Assembly (NCBI GenBank): GCA_022113835.1
Contig: JAILWY010000011.1
Span: forward strand, 4,278,001 to 4,342,000
Direction of reading: 5' to 3'
DNA from: Atopsyche davidsoni
Taxonomy: Eukaryota > Arthropoda > Insecta > Trichoptera > Hydrobiosidae
Length of the DNA stretch: 64,000 nt
Below the pieces are notes generated by a model that worked only from the letters and a program-made list of their open reading frames with translations, was not told the DNA's origin and did no database searches. Made by a program: the position numbers and the translations under genes. Positions within the stretch are counted from its first letter, which is position 1, and each line of letters opens with the position of its first letter. Positions 50,101 to 61,440 of the stretch are shown here, piece after piece.

Positions 50101-51369
50101 TATTAGGTACTGGAGTATCGATCAAACAGAAAATAACAGCGCACGTTTGGAGAATAAATTTTTAGACCAAGGAATGAAGAATTATATATATTTTTACAAG
50201 TATTTTTAAAAAAATTACACCATAAAAACACTAAAGAGGTGCTGCACCTCTACATGCTGCGTGTGCGGAGGGGGCTTTAAACCCTTGCGACACGACTTGC
50301 AACCGATTTGCAATCAGTTAGTAACGTCCCTTTATTTTAGGTTTTTTTAAAAGGTTTTGCCTAAATAAACAACGAAAAATAGGACGCTATTGGCTAATTG
50401 CAAATTGTGTCGCGACGTTGTAAAAGGCTCCAAGCTTACAAATGGTGATGGGTTAGAATTTACGCCGGCAGTTAATACATGCTTGGTTGCTATAATAATT
50501 AAATATTAATAAATTATTATTAATTAGTATTTAAATATTGTCAATTGATATTTTTATGTATTAGGTATACACAAATGTACTGGCATTACAATACAGACAG
50601 AGGTAGATACAATGGAGTCACTTTCAACAAGTACACGTATGATATCTCTGCGTATGACTTGTAGCAAGTTGCAGAATAATAATAATAATAAAAGCAATTA
50701 TTAACTATTGTTCATTGCTTTTACATTATAACACAAAAGATTCTTGAGTGTATATATTAGTATGCTGCTTTCAGTTATCTCCCATTTATGTGCGCAAGTT
50801 ATTGAGCTTAAATTTTGTGATAGTGGGGTGTACATGTTGATTAAGTATTGATCAGAGTAAATTAAAATTTAATAAATAAGCGTGTGAAAAAATCCTGTAT
50901 TTAATTGAGAGTATTTATAAAATACTATTGTATTGTAAACACAAACACAAAGCAATTCTTGCGACTTTTATTGTTAGTGGATGCAGAGCTTTAGACTTTA
51001 ATTCACCACGAGAAAAAAATTGTTCATGAGATCTTTCTCGGTTTCTTTTATTAAAAAAACAATGATCTGTAAAAAAATAAAATAAAAAATATATATTTGA
51101 AGTTTTTTCCCGTACTATTAAAACATTATCCGATAGAGTTACAATTGTAATACATTTTATATGCAGTAAATATAATAAAATATTTATTTTATAGATAAAT
51201 CATTATACATATCAATGTAGCTATTAACATCAACTTAATGATATAATATTTTATAAATTTCTTTATTTTTATATAAAATTTATGTAGCATTTAAATTCTA
51301 GACGACTTAATTTATATGAAAATAGTTTTGATACAATTTGCAACTAATTAACTTTGACACTATTGATTA
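41197..51369. repeat. Tandem segmental duplication, unit 2 (10,173 bp)
   Basis: Matches unit 1 at offset 10,625 up to 32751/43376, then at offset 10,174 after a 455-bp deletion with a 4-bp filler (AACT, 43377-43380). The stretches I compared appeared identical, including introns and intergenic DNA. It ends at 51369, after which the sequence is unique. Confidence 0.95.
41381..49798 (-). CDS. SANBR-like duplicate, lacking exon 10 and the final exon
   Basis: Near-identical duplicate of the neighbouring gene. Exons: 49306-49798, 48590-48711, 46114-46264, 45857-45962, 45310-45583, 44890-44996, 44488-44652, 44288-44389, 43873-44014, then 43087-43237, 42800-42937, 42067-42197, 41719-41888, 41381-41544. 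The 138-bp exon 10 is gone through a clean 455-bp deletion (in frame, 46 codons). The last exon is absent because the duplicated block stops at 41197. Without it the transcript would read into the intron (about 52 extra residues before a stop near 41220) or splice onward into copy 1. Exon sequences otherwise look the same as copy 1 where I compared them, with no stops. This may be a functional truncated paralogue, a pseudogene in the making, or an assembly duplication. Confidence 0.65.
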
Positions 51370-51579
51370 AAAAATAATTTAATCAACAAAAATTAAAATT
51401 AAAAACAAGTGCTTAAATTGAATAGTTTTTGAAGCACTTTGTTTTGTTACGTTTTATTGTAAAATAATATTACAGTTTTTATTTCACATAAAATCAATTG
51501 ATAGCTTCAGTACCGTAACTAAAAGAAAAAAACGAGACACAACATCGAAATAAGCCACCAAAACATATGAGCATATTGC

Positions 51580-52313
51580 TTATTTTGATTTGAGTATTAT
51601 TAAGTTTATAATAAATATGAACCAAAGATGTATATCTTCAATTTTAAGCTTCGTAGCATTTTGAGACATGTGCAGGTATAAAACGAAACCATCCATTTTT
51701 TTACGCTGCGTTAAAAATGAAACCTCGATCTGTAAATATATATATATATATATTTTTTAGTAACAATGGAGATTGTAATTCTTAGTCTCGGATAGGAGAC
51801 ATCATCGAGGGGATATTATTTATTTTTAGACTCGATTTACACCTAAGCTGGCAGTCAGGTGGGTGGCCTAAAAACGGCGCGCCGTGGCGCCAGGTAAATA
51901 TACCAACCCGCAAACAAACAAAAGAAATTATTATTAAAATAAAATAGTACCTGTGAACTGCCCGTGTTCATTATATTGAGATCATAAAGGCAGCCGCTTT
52001 CGGTGGGGTGCAATAAAGCTATTTCCCGTACGTGACAATTTGCTAATTCCGGCGAGGGTAGATAAAACACTCTATTATCTATTCCGGGGGTGGACGACAA
52101 GTCAAGTTGTTTTTTTAGTATAAAGTGGATAGAGTAATATGCATTTACCACCTTCTTCTCCTCATTGTGCAAGCCTATGATAACAAGTCGATCGTGAAAC
52201 ATTTTTAAGATAAAAAGTAGATCCTTCGTGCATAAAAGTAGGTCACCCCTAATCTCTTCGAAAGTATTATATAATAAGCAGAAGATAGCATTGACTACAC
52301 CGCGGTCTAATGG
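51580..52313 (-). CDS. Unrecognised two-exon coding sequence just outside the duplication
   Basis: A minus-strand frame is open from 52313 to a good donor at 51951 (TCACAG|GTACTA). From the ATG at 52200-52202 it reads MFHDRLVIIGLHNEEKKVV and onward (84 codons). Upstream of that ATG the frame stays open for 37 more codons (IFCLYNTFEEIRGDLLL), so the true exon may start earlier at an acceptor near 52307-52313. A phase-0 acceptor (ATTTACAG|ATCGAGG) leads to a terminal exon 51580-51729 ending LIILKSK. Balanced amino-acid composition and long openness in AT-rich DNA suggest real protein coding. I do not recognise the family. It starts only about 0.75 kb from the divergent RRM gene. Confidence 0.45.
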
Positions 52314-52340
52314 CTAACGCGTTTGCTTCCGGCCATGATG
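52303..52340 (+). repeat. tRNA-like A-box remnant (SINE head)
   Basis: GCGGTCTAATGGCTAACGCG resembles a tRNA 5' half with an A box. No matching B box follows, so it is probably a truncated SINE. It overlaps the possible upstream extension of the minus-strand unknown exon. Confidence 0.3.
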
Positions 52341-53051
52341 TTTGACTGTTGAAATTATTACTAGGTTTAAGGGCAAGAGAAACCCTTTGAATTATATGTG
52401 ATTTCATTGTGTACAAATGCCCGATACATGCCAAACCGAATGCAGTCTTCTGCCTGCCTCGTTTCTTGCAGCCTCATATTATTTTAGAACAGTGAAATAC
52501 TAAAAGTGGCTGTAGAAATGTTGCTACTTTATAGATGTCACACAAAACAAATTTATATGGCTAATAACATTTAGAATTACTATCCTAATTAATTAGGATA
52601 CAAGTTTTTTATTTATTAACACGGGTAAAGTTGAACTATGTTTTTGATTCTACCGGTATGTAAATTTTCACAAAATATAAAATTATTTTGATCAGTTGTA
52701 ATATTTAATTAACAAATATTAATACATATCTCAAAAGGGTCAGTGGGATGCATTTAAAATAGTTATTTTAAGGTAATCATAACACGATTAATGAATTATT
52801 ATGTTTGTAATTAATTTATGGACGAAACAAGCTAATTATTTTGGGTCACTTATATTGAGACAATAGATGCTTTGCACATCTCAAACGGTCAAAGTAAACA
52901 GACTCTGGCGTCATGTCCACCCTGCCAGTTACTTGGCGCGCACGCTCGCTCGCGTCCTCCATCGCTAGAGTCCTTCGCTTCTTTTAGTTTCACCTCGCCA
53001 CTTGCCGAGGGCGGTCTAGATACCGGTACACGCTGAACATAAATTATCGTA

Positions 53052-55594
53052 ATGGATTCCAATAAGCTAAATAGATTCGCGGATGCGATGGGATGGCCCA
53101 TCACAGCAGTAAACGGCCAGCGGAGATTCGGACCCCACGAATCCGCGAGGGGAATCCGCATCGAGGACGGCAGCGAAGTGTTCGTGGCTCGCCTGCCGGA
53201 CGATCTCTTCGAGGACGAGCTGTTCCCGCTTTTCAGCCGGGTAGGCGTCATCTACGAAATACGCATTCTCATGTCGTTCACGGGCAAGACGAGACGGATC
53301 GCCTTCGTCAAGTACACGAGCAGGCTCGCGGCCTCGGAGGCCGTTGCGCGGCTGAACGGGTACTCGATCCGAAGAGGCGCGCGGATCGGGGTCGCCATAT
53401 CTGTGGATAACAGGCGGCTGTACGTGGGGGGGCTCGACCCGGGCTGCAGCGAGCGGAGGCTGCTCGAGCTGGTGTCGGGCGTGGCGCAGGGGGTGCAGTC
53501 CGTGGAGGTGTTCCGGCCGCACGGGAAGCGCCACGCTCCCGGCTCGAGGTTCTTCGCCTTCGCCTTCGTCCAGTTCGAGAGCCATCGGGCGGCGGCGGCG
53601 GCCCGGCGCGACATCATCCCGCACTGGGCCGCGAGGGTGCTCGGCCCCGACGTCGGCGTCGACTGGGCCCTGCCCGAGCCCGCCGTCGCGCCCGGCGTCA
53701 TGCTCCAGGTGAGTGGAAAACCGACCCCCATCAGGGAAAAAAATTCAAGTATTTCTTAAATATTGAATTGATTTATGTTATCATCTCTTATCGCTTTCTA
53801 AGCTATTCTCCATCGAGTGCCTCTTAGAGGAATTTGGCGACCATTTCACTGAGCAAATACTCATGCTGAACCAGTGTTCGCAGTTTTCTATGGGGAAAAT
53901 AGGATAGCGAGTCCCCAAGTCCTTCTAAGATGTACATACTAAAAATAAAAACTACTTTTATATTATAATGAAATAAGTAAACTTTTTATTTATATCTTCA
54001 CATTGAATATGATATCTTCACTTTTATATTATTTGCATTTTAAAAAAGTTGGCAATTTTGTTGGTTATATTCAAAGTATCAGCCGCCATACTAATGACAA
54101 TGTTGAGAAATTTTATTAAAATTGTAATGGTGACGTTGATTTCAGGTGAAAAAGCTGTTTGTTAGGAATTTTCCTCCCGAGACAACGGAGTCGAGACTAT
54201 GCAATATTTTCACAGAGATATGCCACTCGCAGGCAGTCACTCGTGTGAGAATAATGAAGAATTTCGCTTTTGTAGAATTCGACAAGCGAATCAATGCCGA
54301 AAGGGCCATTGAGGTAGCAAATAATATGCTGCTAGATAATTACAAACTGGAGGTCCAATGGGCAAAACCCATCATCAAAAAGCAAAATTATAATAAGCAA
54401 GTGCATTCCAAGGACACGTATAAAAACTATGGACAAGAGCCTGCATATTCACCAGAGTCTTTGCATTCATCTTCATCCAGTACCACCTGTAGTTTGTCTC
54501 CGAGGCAAGATCCGACTTTTTGCTTTGTAGATGTGTTGGAATTTATTTGCAGACGGTGAGTGAAATCATTATTTTTTTAAATTGATTAAACTTAAACATC
54601 ATTCATTGTAGATTAGTAGTAGTAATAGTATTTATAACTACACCGTATCAACATATGTGTTGAAATTCTAGTAATAAATGTGCAACTATGGATGAATCAA
54701 AGTATTTAATATTCTTCTTATATTAATTATGCATTATAATCAAATAATTTTTGAAAGTAGCTTTTTTTTTTTTAATAGATTGAAAAATATTGGTGAAGAA
54801 TGAACATGACTGTTAATATATTGTTTCAAAATGTTTGCCGGTATTGTTAATCTGACTTTTTGCTATAGTTGTAATTTTTCACTCTTTGTTTAGACTGTAA
54901 AATTTTTCAATCATTTTCTTTTTAGATTTAAATGGGATGCTCCGATTTACATATATTCAATTATAAATGGTGATACGAATCTATACTATGGAAAAGTAAA
55001 TCTGCCAGCTGTAGGTTTGCCGATATATCTTAATCCAACATCTGTTAATGATCTACCATCATCTCCACTTTTCATAACAAAGACATTAGCCAAAGACTCT
55101 GCTGCCAAAATAGCTCTTATTTTTTTAAAGGTATGTAAAACGAATTTTTTGATTTTGTTATTCTAGTTAAAAATAGTTAATTTTAATCTAAACCCACGAA
55201 GAATCCTAAATTTTTTAATGCATATATTAGAATAAAAGGACGATATGTTTTACAGAAATGAACCTCTAATGCGCAATAGCAGTTCAAATTTATGTACCTA
55301 CCTAACGTATATGCAGTTTATAGAAAAATTAACATTGGATTGGTCGCTAATAAGGTCTATAAATGTGTGTTGTAGTGTAAAGACAGGTGAAATTACAATG
55401 CATTTAAAAGACGTTTAGAAAATGTTGAAATGATTCGTCGTTCACTTGGAGATTTTTCCTCTTGATTCTCAATTTTTTAAAATAAAGCCCACATCATTTA
55501 TTTCCAGGAAAATGGCTTGGACTTGGAGAGAGCCACTGATAAATATGATAGCTTATACAGGTTTCTAAATGATGGAGAAAAAATGCTGGACTAG
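53052..55594 (+). CDS. Three-RRM protein with C-terminal dsRBD-like domain (A1CF/RBM46/DND1/hnRNP R group)
   Basis: Exons 53052-53708, 54146-54555, 54926-55130, 55508-55594 (phases 0, 2, 0), giving 452 residues. RRM1 is about 43-114 (VFVARLPD, RRIAFVKYTS). RRM2 is about 122-205 (RLYVGGLD, FFAFAFVQFESHRAAAAARR, then VDWALPEP, as in the A1CF/hnRNP R family). RRM3 is about 221-291 (KLFVRNFPPETTE, NFAFVEFDKR, VQWAKP). A Ser-rich linker follows, and residues from about 344 (VLEFICRRFKWDAPIYIYS, YYGKVNLP, AKDSAAKIALIFL) match the DND1/A1CF-type dsRNA-binding fold. Vertebrate relatives act in RNA editing (A1CF) or germ cells (RBM46, DND1); that role here is inference. Exon 1 is very GC-rich with G/C third positions, whereas exons 2-4 are AT-rich. 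The ATG follows AATTATCGTA with no competing upstream in-frame start seen. Confidence 0.82.
53965..54006. repeat. Solo arm of the 58.3-kb foldback family
   Basis: ATAATGAAATAAGTAAACTT and the next 22 bases match the outer arm of the palindrome at 58341-58561, here without its partner, inside intron 1 of the RRM gene. A non-LTR tail fragment lies just upstream (about 53800-53870). Confidence 0.6.
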
Positions 55595-56726
55595 GCATTA
55601 CCGAAGTCTCGAATTGTCAAATTACAACTTGTCTGGTTGGGGTAAAGCTTGATAGACCTCAGTGACTACACGACTACAAAATGCACAGGAAAGCAATTGC
55701 TACTTTTTTAAAATTCTAGAAATAATAAAATTAAAGAAATTCCTCTTAGTCTTGGCGTAATACTAAAGATAAATCTGATAATCCTTGTCCAGGGGATGCA
55801 ATTTGATTCTTAAATATTTTGAATTGCACAAACATGATAATTGTATCTTCTGGTCACAATAGATTATTTTTGGCCTTTGTTCGGTTTTTATTCCTGTTTA
55901 TTTTTACATGTATATATAAATTTTCAATATACTGTGGAAAAATTTTCATATGCTGCATGTGGTGTTATTTTGATCTGGAGTATGTTGCATGCGCAAATAT
56001 CACTTTCTGAATTGTCTGATTTAATAGTTTTTTCAGTGATCACACGTTATTAATTGGAAAGCCCATTGGAAGTTTTAGTATAGTCAGTAAGATTGAGTAA
56101 ATCACTCAGTTTAGTCAATCTTATAGGTTAAGGTTAGTTTGATTGATTATTTAATAATTAGTAGATTATTTGCTTGGTGGAGATCCATATTATTAATTAA
56201 TTAAGATAAGTTTTTAAATATTTCACTTGAGTTTTATTTTAATTTTTAGCATTACTAGTTTCGAGGCCAAGACCTGGTCATCTTCAGATAAACTAAGTTT
56301 ATTTGTTGTATCTGAAGATGACCAGGTCTATGGCTCGTAACTAGTAATGCTAAAAATTAAAATAAAACTAATGTGAAGTGATTAAAAAGATATCATAATT
56401 CATTAATAATTAGTAGATTATTGAATTACTAAGGTTTAAAACTAGTATGGTGTATTCAATTTCTTGATGTTGCGCATGCGTGTATCTAAGGTGGTACTGT
56501 GGGAACAAAGTATTGCACTGAATGTTAACTAAGACGGAAGAAATATCTTAGAACTGTTTTATTCATGTTTACATATTGTAATGACTTTATTGTTTACATT
56601 CTTCCTGTGCCACACAGTTAATGTAATAATTAATATGATACTTTTTTTTTACTGTCGACCCCGGCAGTGCTCTGTGGTACTCGTTCCGGGTGCCGACAGT
56701 TGGTCTTTAATTTAAATATATATATA

Positions 56727-56773
<47 letters not shown>

Positions 56774-58340
56774 CTGCTTAGAGAAAAAAAAAATTAGATT
56801 TTAAGAGTGAGTTTTATATCGAGATTAATTAGTGGGTTTAATGTATGCCATTACAGTTTTTTCATTCTTGTCTGGTGTTTTTTACATGTGATTGTTTCTG
56901 GTATGCTAATGCATTTCCTTCTCCTTTGACTCGTCAAAATTTATTTTCATCTGTGTATTCTGGATACCTTTACTTTGGTAACTAAGAAACATTGGCAGTA
57001 ATCACTATTAAGCTTTATCTGAACAAACTGAACTTTAATTTAAAATTAAGTTTTAAGAATTTTTTTGTTAGTAATTTCAGTATTGACCTTAATTAATTTA
57101 ATTATAAAACAGGTTCAAATTTTTTCCAGAGTAACAACACAACCATTTAATTAAAAATTATTTAAGACTGCAAGATTTCAATTAAGTTACCTTTTTATAC
57201 TAGTGACGTTCCTACTTTGGGGCGTAGTTGATTTTTCGTAATGAGTTAGTGCTATTGACTCAGATAGGGACCCTCGTCATCCAACTAACATTATTTAGTG
57301 TTTTTTTTACAATTAAAACGATGTATGATTTGCCTGCATTTTAACATTTATTTTATTTATTTAAGTATTTTTGGAGGTGACAGTACATTTGTGAAAATTA
57401 TTACAATGAAGTGGTCCTTTGTTATCTTTAGGAGGTGGCATACACATGTTGCAAATTTAACCATGAAATAATTTTTTTGCTACATACTTGGTTCTGAAGC
57501 AAATATAAAACTTAATAACTATAATGAAAACCAATTAACAAATAAAATTGGGTGAATATTAACTCAGATCAAAAACAAAATGATATGATTGATTTTAAAG
57601 CATCACATTTTCTCATTTTTAATAATTATACTCGATACATATAAGTTTTTATTTCTATAAAAGTTTTTTTTATAATTATTTTATAAACTTGATTAATCTA
57701 AACCAAAATTTTACAAAATCCACTGATAACATAGGTTTACTGTATATTAAATATAATGGATATAATGCACTCATGCATAATGAAAATTTATATGGTATGA
57801 CGAGGAACATGTGACTGTTTATAAATAAACAAAAAATAAGTGTGTACATTTTCTTTTCTATAAAAGTTTTGTTGCCATTTCCTCGTCACATTATCTGAAT
57901 CCATTTTATGCGAGAGTGCATTATTATATATGGGACTCAATTGTGGACTATTAATATTTCCTAAACGGATTTATAGTCAATGTTTTTTCTTACAACTAGC
58001 ATGCGGAGTATTTTTTTATCGTGTGTACAGTTTGATATCACAGATAAGTAAATTTATAAACCGTAGTTCATATTTTGTATCGACATTTTTGTACTTTAAC
58101 ATTTAAGTATCCATTAATAGTAATTACTAAAACTAGTAATTTTTAATTGATGTAAATTTGAGAGATTTTAAAGCCTTGATTATGGCTGAAGGTCATAAAT
58201 TATAAATTCACACGAATAAAAAATTTGAAGATGACTCAAATAGATAATTTTTCATAACTAACATTGTATAATTTTTTTTTGAATTTGTTTTTCCAAATTT
58301 AGTATTTTTGAGTCTATATTTTGTTAAATTAAAATACTTT
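55595..58340. other. 3'UTR of the RRM gene and repeat-rich intergenic DNA
   Basis: An AATAAA lies near 55726. The rest has no supportable exon. It includes the foldback at 56213-56391, the (AT)n tract at 56722-56769, a GC-rich imperfect hairpin at about 56656-56702 (GTCGACCCCGGC...GTGCCGAC), and a weak inverted repeat at about 57755-57926 (ATGACGAGGAA pairing with TTCCTCGTCA). Confidence 0.5.
56213..56391. repeat. Foldback element, near-palindrome
   Basis: Left arm AGCATTACTAGTTTCGAGGC with CCTGGTCATCTTCAGATA. Right arm TATCTGAAGATGACCAGG with GTAACTAGTAATGCTAAAAA. The loop is about 20 bases. It shares ACTAGTTTCGA and GGTCATC words with the element at 58341-58561. Confidence 0.85.
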
Positions 58341-58561
58341 ATAATGAAATAAGTAACTTTTTATTTATATCTTCACATTGAGTTTATTTTATTATTTGCA
58401 TTACTAGTTTCGACCTTATAACCGGGTCATCATCAGATGCACGACTTAAAGTTTAAGTCGTGCATCTGATGATGACCCGGTTATAAGGTCGAAACTAGTA
58501 ATGCAAATAATAAAATGAACTCAATGTGAAGATATAAATAAAAAGTTACTTATTTCATTAT
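58341..58561. repeat. Near-perfect 221-bp palindrome (foldback MITE)
   Basis: The arms extend from ATAATGAAATAAGTAACTTT to its complement at the right end. The centre is GCACGACTTAAAGTTTAAGT with almost no loop. The internal words are TACTAGTTTCGACC and CCGGGTCATCATCAG. No coding capacity. Confidence 0.9.
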
Positions 58562-58825
58562 ATTACTGGATCTTCACCATGCAAATGCCTTGTCCCTCAA
58601 CAACATTAAAATACTTTTTTAAGAAAATTTGAAATTTACCGTATTTTTAAAAAAAAAGTAAGCATCATCATAATCAAATGTGTTAGACCAAATTCGATTT
58701 GATAAACAATAATCAATTTAGAACAAATAAACGTCAATAAAATAGCTTGTCACAAGGTTTATAATAATAATAATTGTTAGTTAAACTCTGTTTATATAAT
58801 TTCATACACTGCCTTTTATTGAATA

Positions 58826-59813
58826 ACTAGAAATGTAGCCCGTCACAGAATGACGCGCATTCGATGAACAATGCTTACAATAATAAGATGAATAATGCTT
58901 TAATTTTGTACCATCAGTTGGATGAAGGTGCGAAGTTCTGTGATATACTTGGCCTTGAACTTTGAAGCAGAGTGGCCCACTGTTAATTTAGCTCCCATTG
59001 ATGCAAAAGATATACTGTTATTGTATGATCTTATTTTTCTCTTGAAATTTCAATTATAAATATACTGGGGAAATAGGCCTTGCTGGTAGTTTCACTTTAC
59101 CTTTGTGATAGTAATCATTGAACTTTCCATCTGATGGGTTTTCTGCTTGATAATGTAAAGCATTGCAGAATCGACAGGTCACATTAATTAATCCGAAGAC
59201 AAACGCAGCGTTCGCTGTGCATCAGTTTCTTTTTGTCTTGAGGTCGATGCGCGTACTCGAATTTTAAGAAGACGCTGCTCACGTTTTCCTTCCAACTCAT
59301 TGCTTGACATTTATGTCACATTTCGTGTCACAAACAACGCATCACTTTTCACTGCACTTTTATTTATTTGATGCAGTCTTTATCACATTCAATTGTGCAA
59401 TTCTTTTTTAATTACGTTTTCTGTGCGTAGAAGGTGTTATTTTGAGTTATTAATGATGTGATTAATAATTTCTAATGCAATTTCGATAAAAAAATAGAGA
59501 TGGCGTTTGTGTCAAACTGACATAAGCTGGAAATTTCTTAGAAGCATCCAAAATTTGTTTTTTTTTGTAAAAGTTCTAAATTTGAAATTCTCACGGTGAA
59601 GAACAGAATCATATAATTCGTACATATTGAAACTCGCTAAAGCATATTTTATAGTTTATGAATGAAAATATTATCCTATCGTCTTGAAATTCGGCACATA
59701 GCTGCGGAAAAATTTACTAAACTTACGTGCAAAAAATCAGCGTTGTATCTTTTAAGATATTCTATAGAAAACCAAAAATCGAAACATACATACATACACA
59801 CACACAATGGCTA
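58826..59813 (-). mobile_element. Left arm of a Helitron palindrome (minus orientation)
   Basis: Inverted copy of 59822-60874, with small indels and substitutions. Read on the minus strand it starts at the shared centre (about 59814-59827) and ends with the same terminal ACGGGCTACATTTCTAGT (complement at 58826-58843). It carries the same helicase-protein N-terminal coding fragment in the minus direction (about 59200-58870), with indels. Confidence 0.7.
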
Positions 59814-60874
59814 TCTAATATATATAATAGCCATTGTGTGTATGTATGTTTCATTTTTTGCTTCTCTATAGAATATCTTAAAAGATACAACGCTGACTTT
59901 TTGCACGTAAGTTTAGTAAATTTTTCCGCAGCTATGTGCCGAATTTCAAGACGATAGGATATTATTTTTATTTAAAAACTAATTTAATAAGGCTATAAAA
60001 TATGCTTTAGCGAGTTTCAATATGTACGAATTATATGTTTCTGTTCTTCACCGCGAGAATTTCAAATTTAGAACTTTTACAAAAAAACAAATTTTGGGTG
60101 CTTCTAAGAAATTTCCAGCTTATGTCAGTTTGACACAAACGCCATCTCTATTTTTTTATCGAAATTGCATTAGAAATTATTAATCACATCATTAATAACT
60201 CAAAATAACACCTTCTACGCACAAAAAAACGTAATTAAAAAAGAATTGCACTATTGAACGTGACAAAGACTGCATCAAATAAATGAAAGTGCAGTGAAAA
60301 GTGATGTGTTGTTTGTGACACGAAATGTGACATAAATGTCAAGCAATGAGTTGGAAGGAAAACGTGAGCAGCGTCTTCTTAAAATTCGAGTACGCGCATC
60401 GACCTCAAGACAAAAAGAAACTGATGCACAGCGAACGCTGCGTTTGTCTTCGGATTAATTAATGTGACCTGTCGATTCTGCAATGCTTTACATTATCAAG
60501 CAGAAAACCCATCAGATGGAAAGTTCAATGATTACTATCACAAAGGTAGAGTGAAACTACCAGCAAGACCTATTTACCCAGTATATTTAAAGAATATTTA
60601 TAATGGAAATTTCAAGAGAAAAATAAGATTATACAATAACAGTATATCTTTTGCATCAATGGGAGCTAAATTAGCAGGTCCAGTGGCAGAATCAGGACCA
60701 CTCTGCTTCAATGTTCAAGTCCAAATATATCACAGAACTTCACACCTTCATCCAACTGATGGTACAAAACGAAAGCTTACGAAAGATTCATCTTATTGTC
60801 AGCCAAACATATGTTCAAACACTATTGCATCGTTCATCGAATCCATCATTTTTTAACGGGCTACATTTCTAGTT
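59814..60874 (+). mobile_element. Right arm of the Helitron palindrome, with a broken Rep/helicase ORF
   Basis: It starts TCTAATATATATAATAG at the centre, similar to lepidopteran Helitron 5' ends, and finishes CTACATTTCTAGT|T, with a CTAG-type 3' end. It encodes an N-terminal segment from ATG 60336 (MSSNELEGKREQRLLKIRV...) that hits stops after LRLSSD. In another frame, 60464-60856 gives the Helitron-like N domain (TCRFCNALHYQAE, GKFNDYYHKGRVKLP, ASMGAKLAGPV, YHRTSHLHP). The frameshift and early end mean no functional replicase or helicase; the element is non-autonomous. Confidence 0.7.
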
Positions 60875-61254
60875 ATATATATTAGATGTTTGAGTTTTCA
60901 AAAATAATAAGTTTTATAATGTGTTAGGTTGGTTACATTTAAAAAAAAAGTTTATTAATTGAAAAGATGGTTAAATACATCACATCAGTGCTATATTTTG
61001 ATGTAGGTTTAATATAAATAATTAATCTTAAGTGTGGCTTTATAATATGGTTTGATTTTGGAGAATGTTTGTAAATTTTCTCTACATAAACTGCATTTTA
61101 TTAAACATTTTATCTAGGTTAAATGAATATCATACATTCCAAAAAAATTGTAACTAAACAATACATTCTTCATACATTTCTTAAGTAGAATGACAATAAA
61201 AATTATGCTAAACAAAGAGTACAACCAATCATCAGCTAAAGGAAAATATTTTAA

Positions 61255-61440
61255 ATAAAATACATTTGTGATTTTTCCAAATGTTTGATTTTATTGGTGA
61301 CAGGTTTCACCAACCTTTCACATTGGCATTATGAAATGAAGAATTTTTACTTCACAAGAATATTCATTCGTTTGATAATGCTAACATGAAAGATTGGCGA
61401 AACCAGTCAAATCACAAAAATATTTTATTTAAAATGGAAT
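61255..61440. repeat. Degenerate foldback, relative of the SANBR intron-2 element
   Basis: TACATTTGTGATTTTTCC pairs with ATCACAAAAATATTTTATTT. The internal ATTGGTGACAGGTTTC and GGCGAAACCAG pair. Its arms are shorter and more mutated than those of the 36.9-kb element. Confidence 0.55.

Noticed and set aside
53067..53731. Several long frames antisense to, or overlapping, exon 1 of the three-RRM gene
   Set aside because: Produced by high GC3 of the real exon; they lack family motifs and splice continuity.
59662..59957. Plus-strand frames across the centre of the Helitron palindrome
   Set aside because: They span the inverted-repeat axis and read non-coding 5' Helitron sequence.
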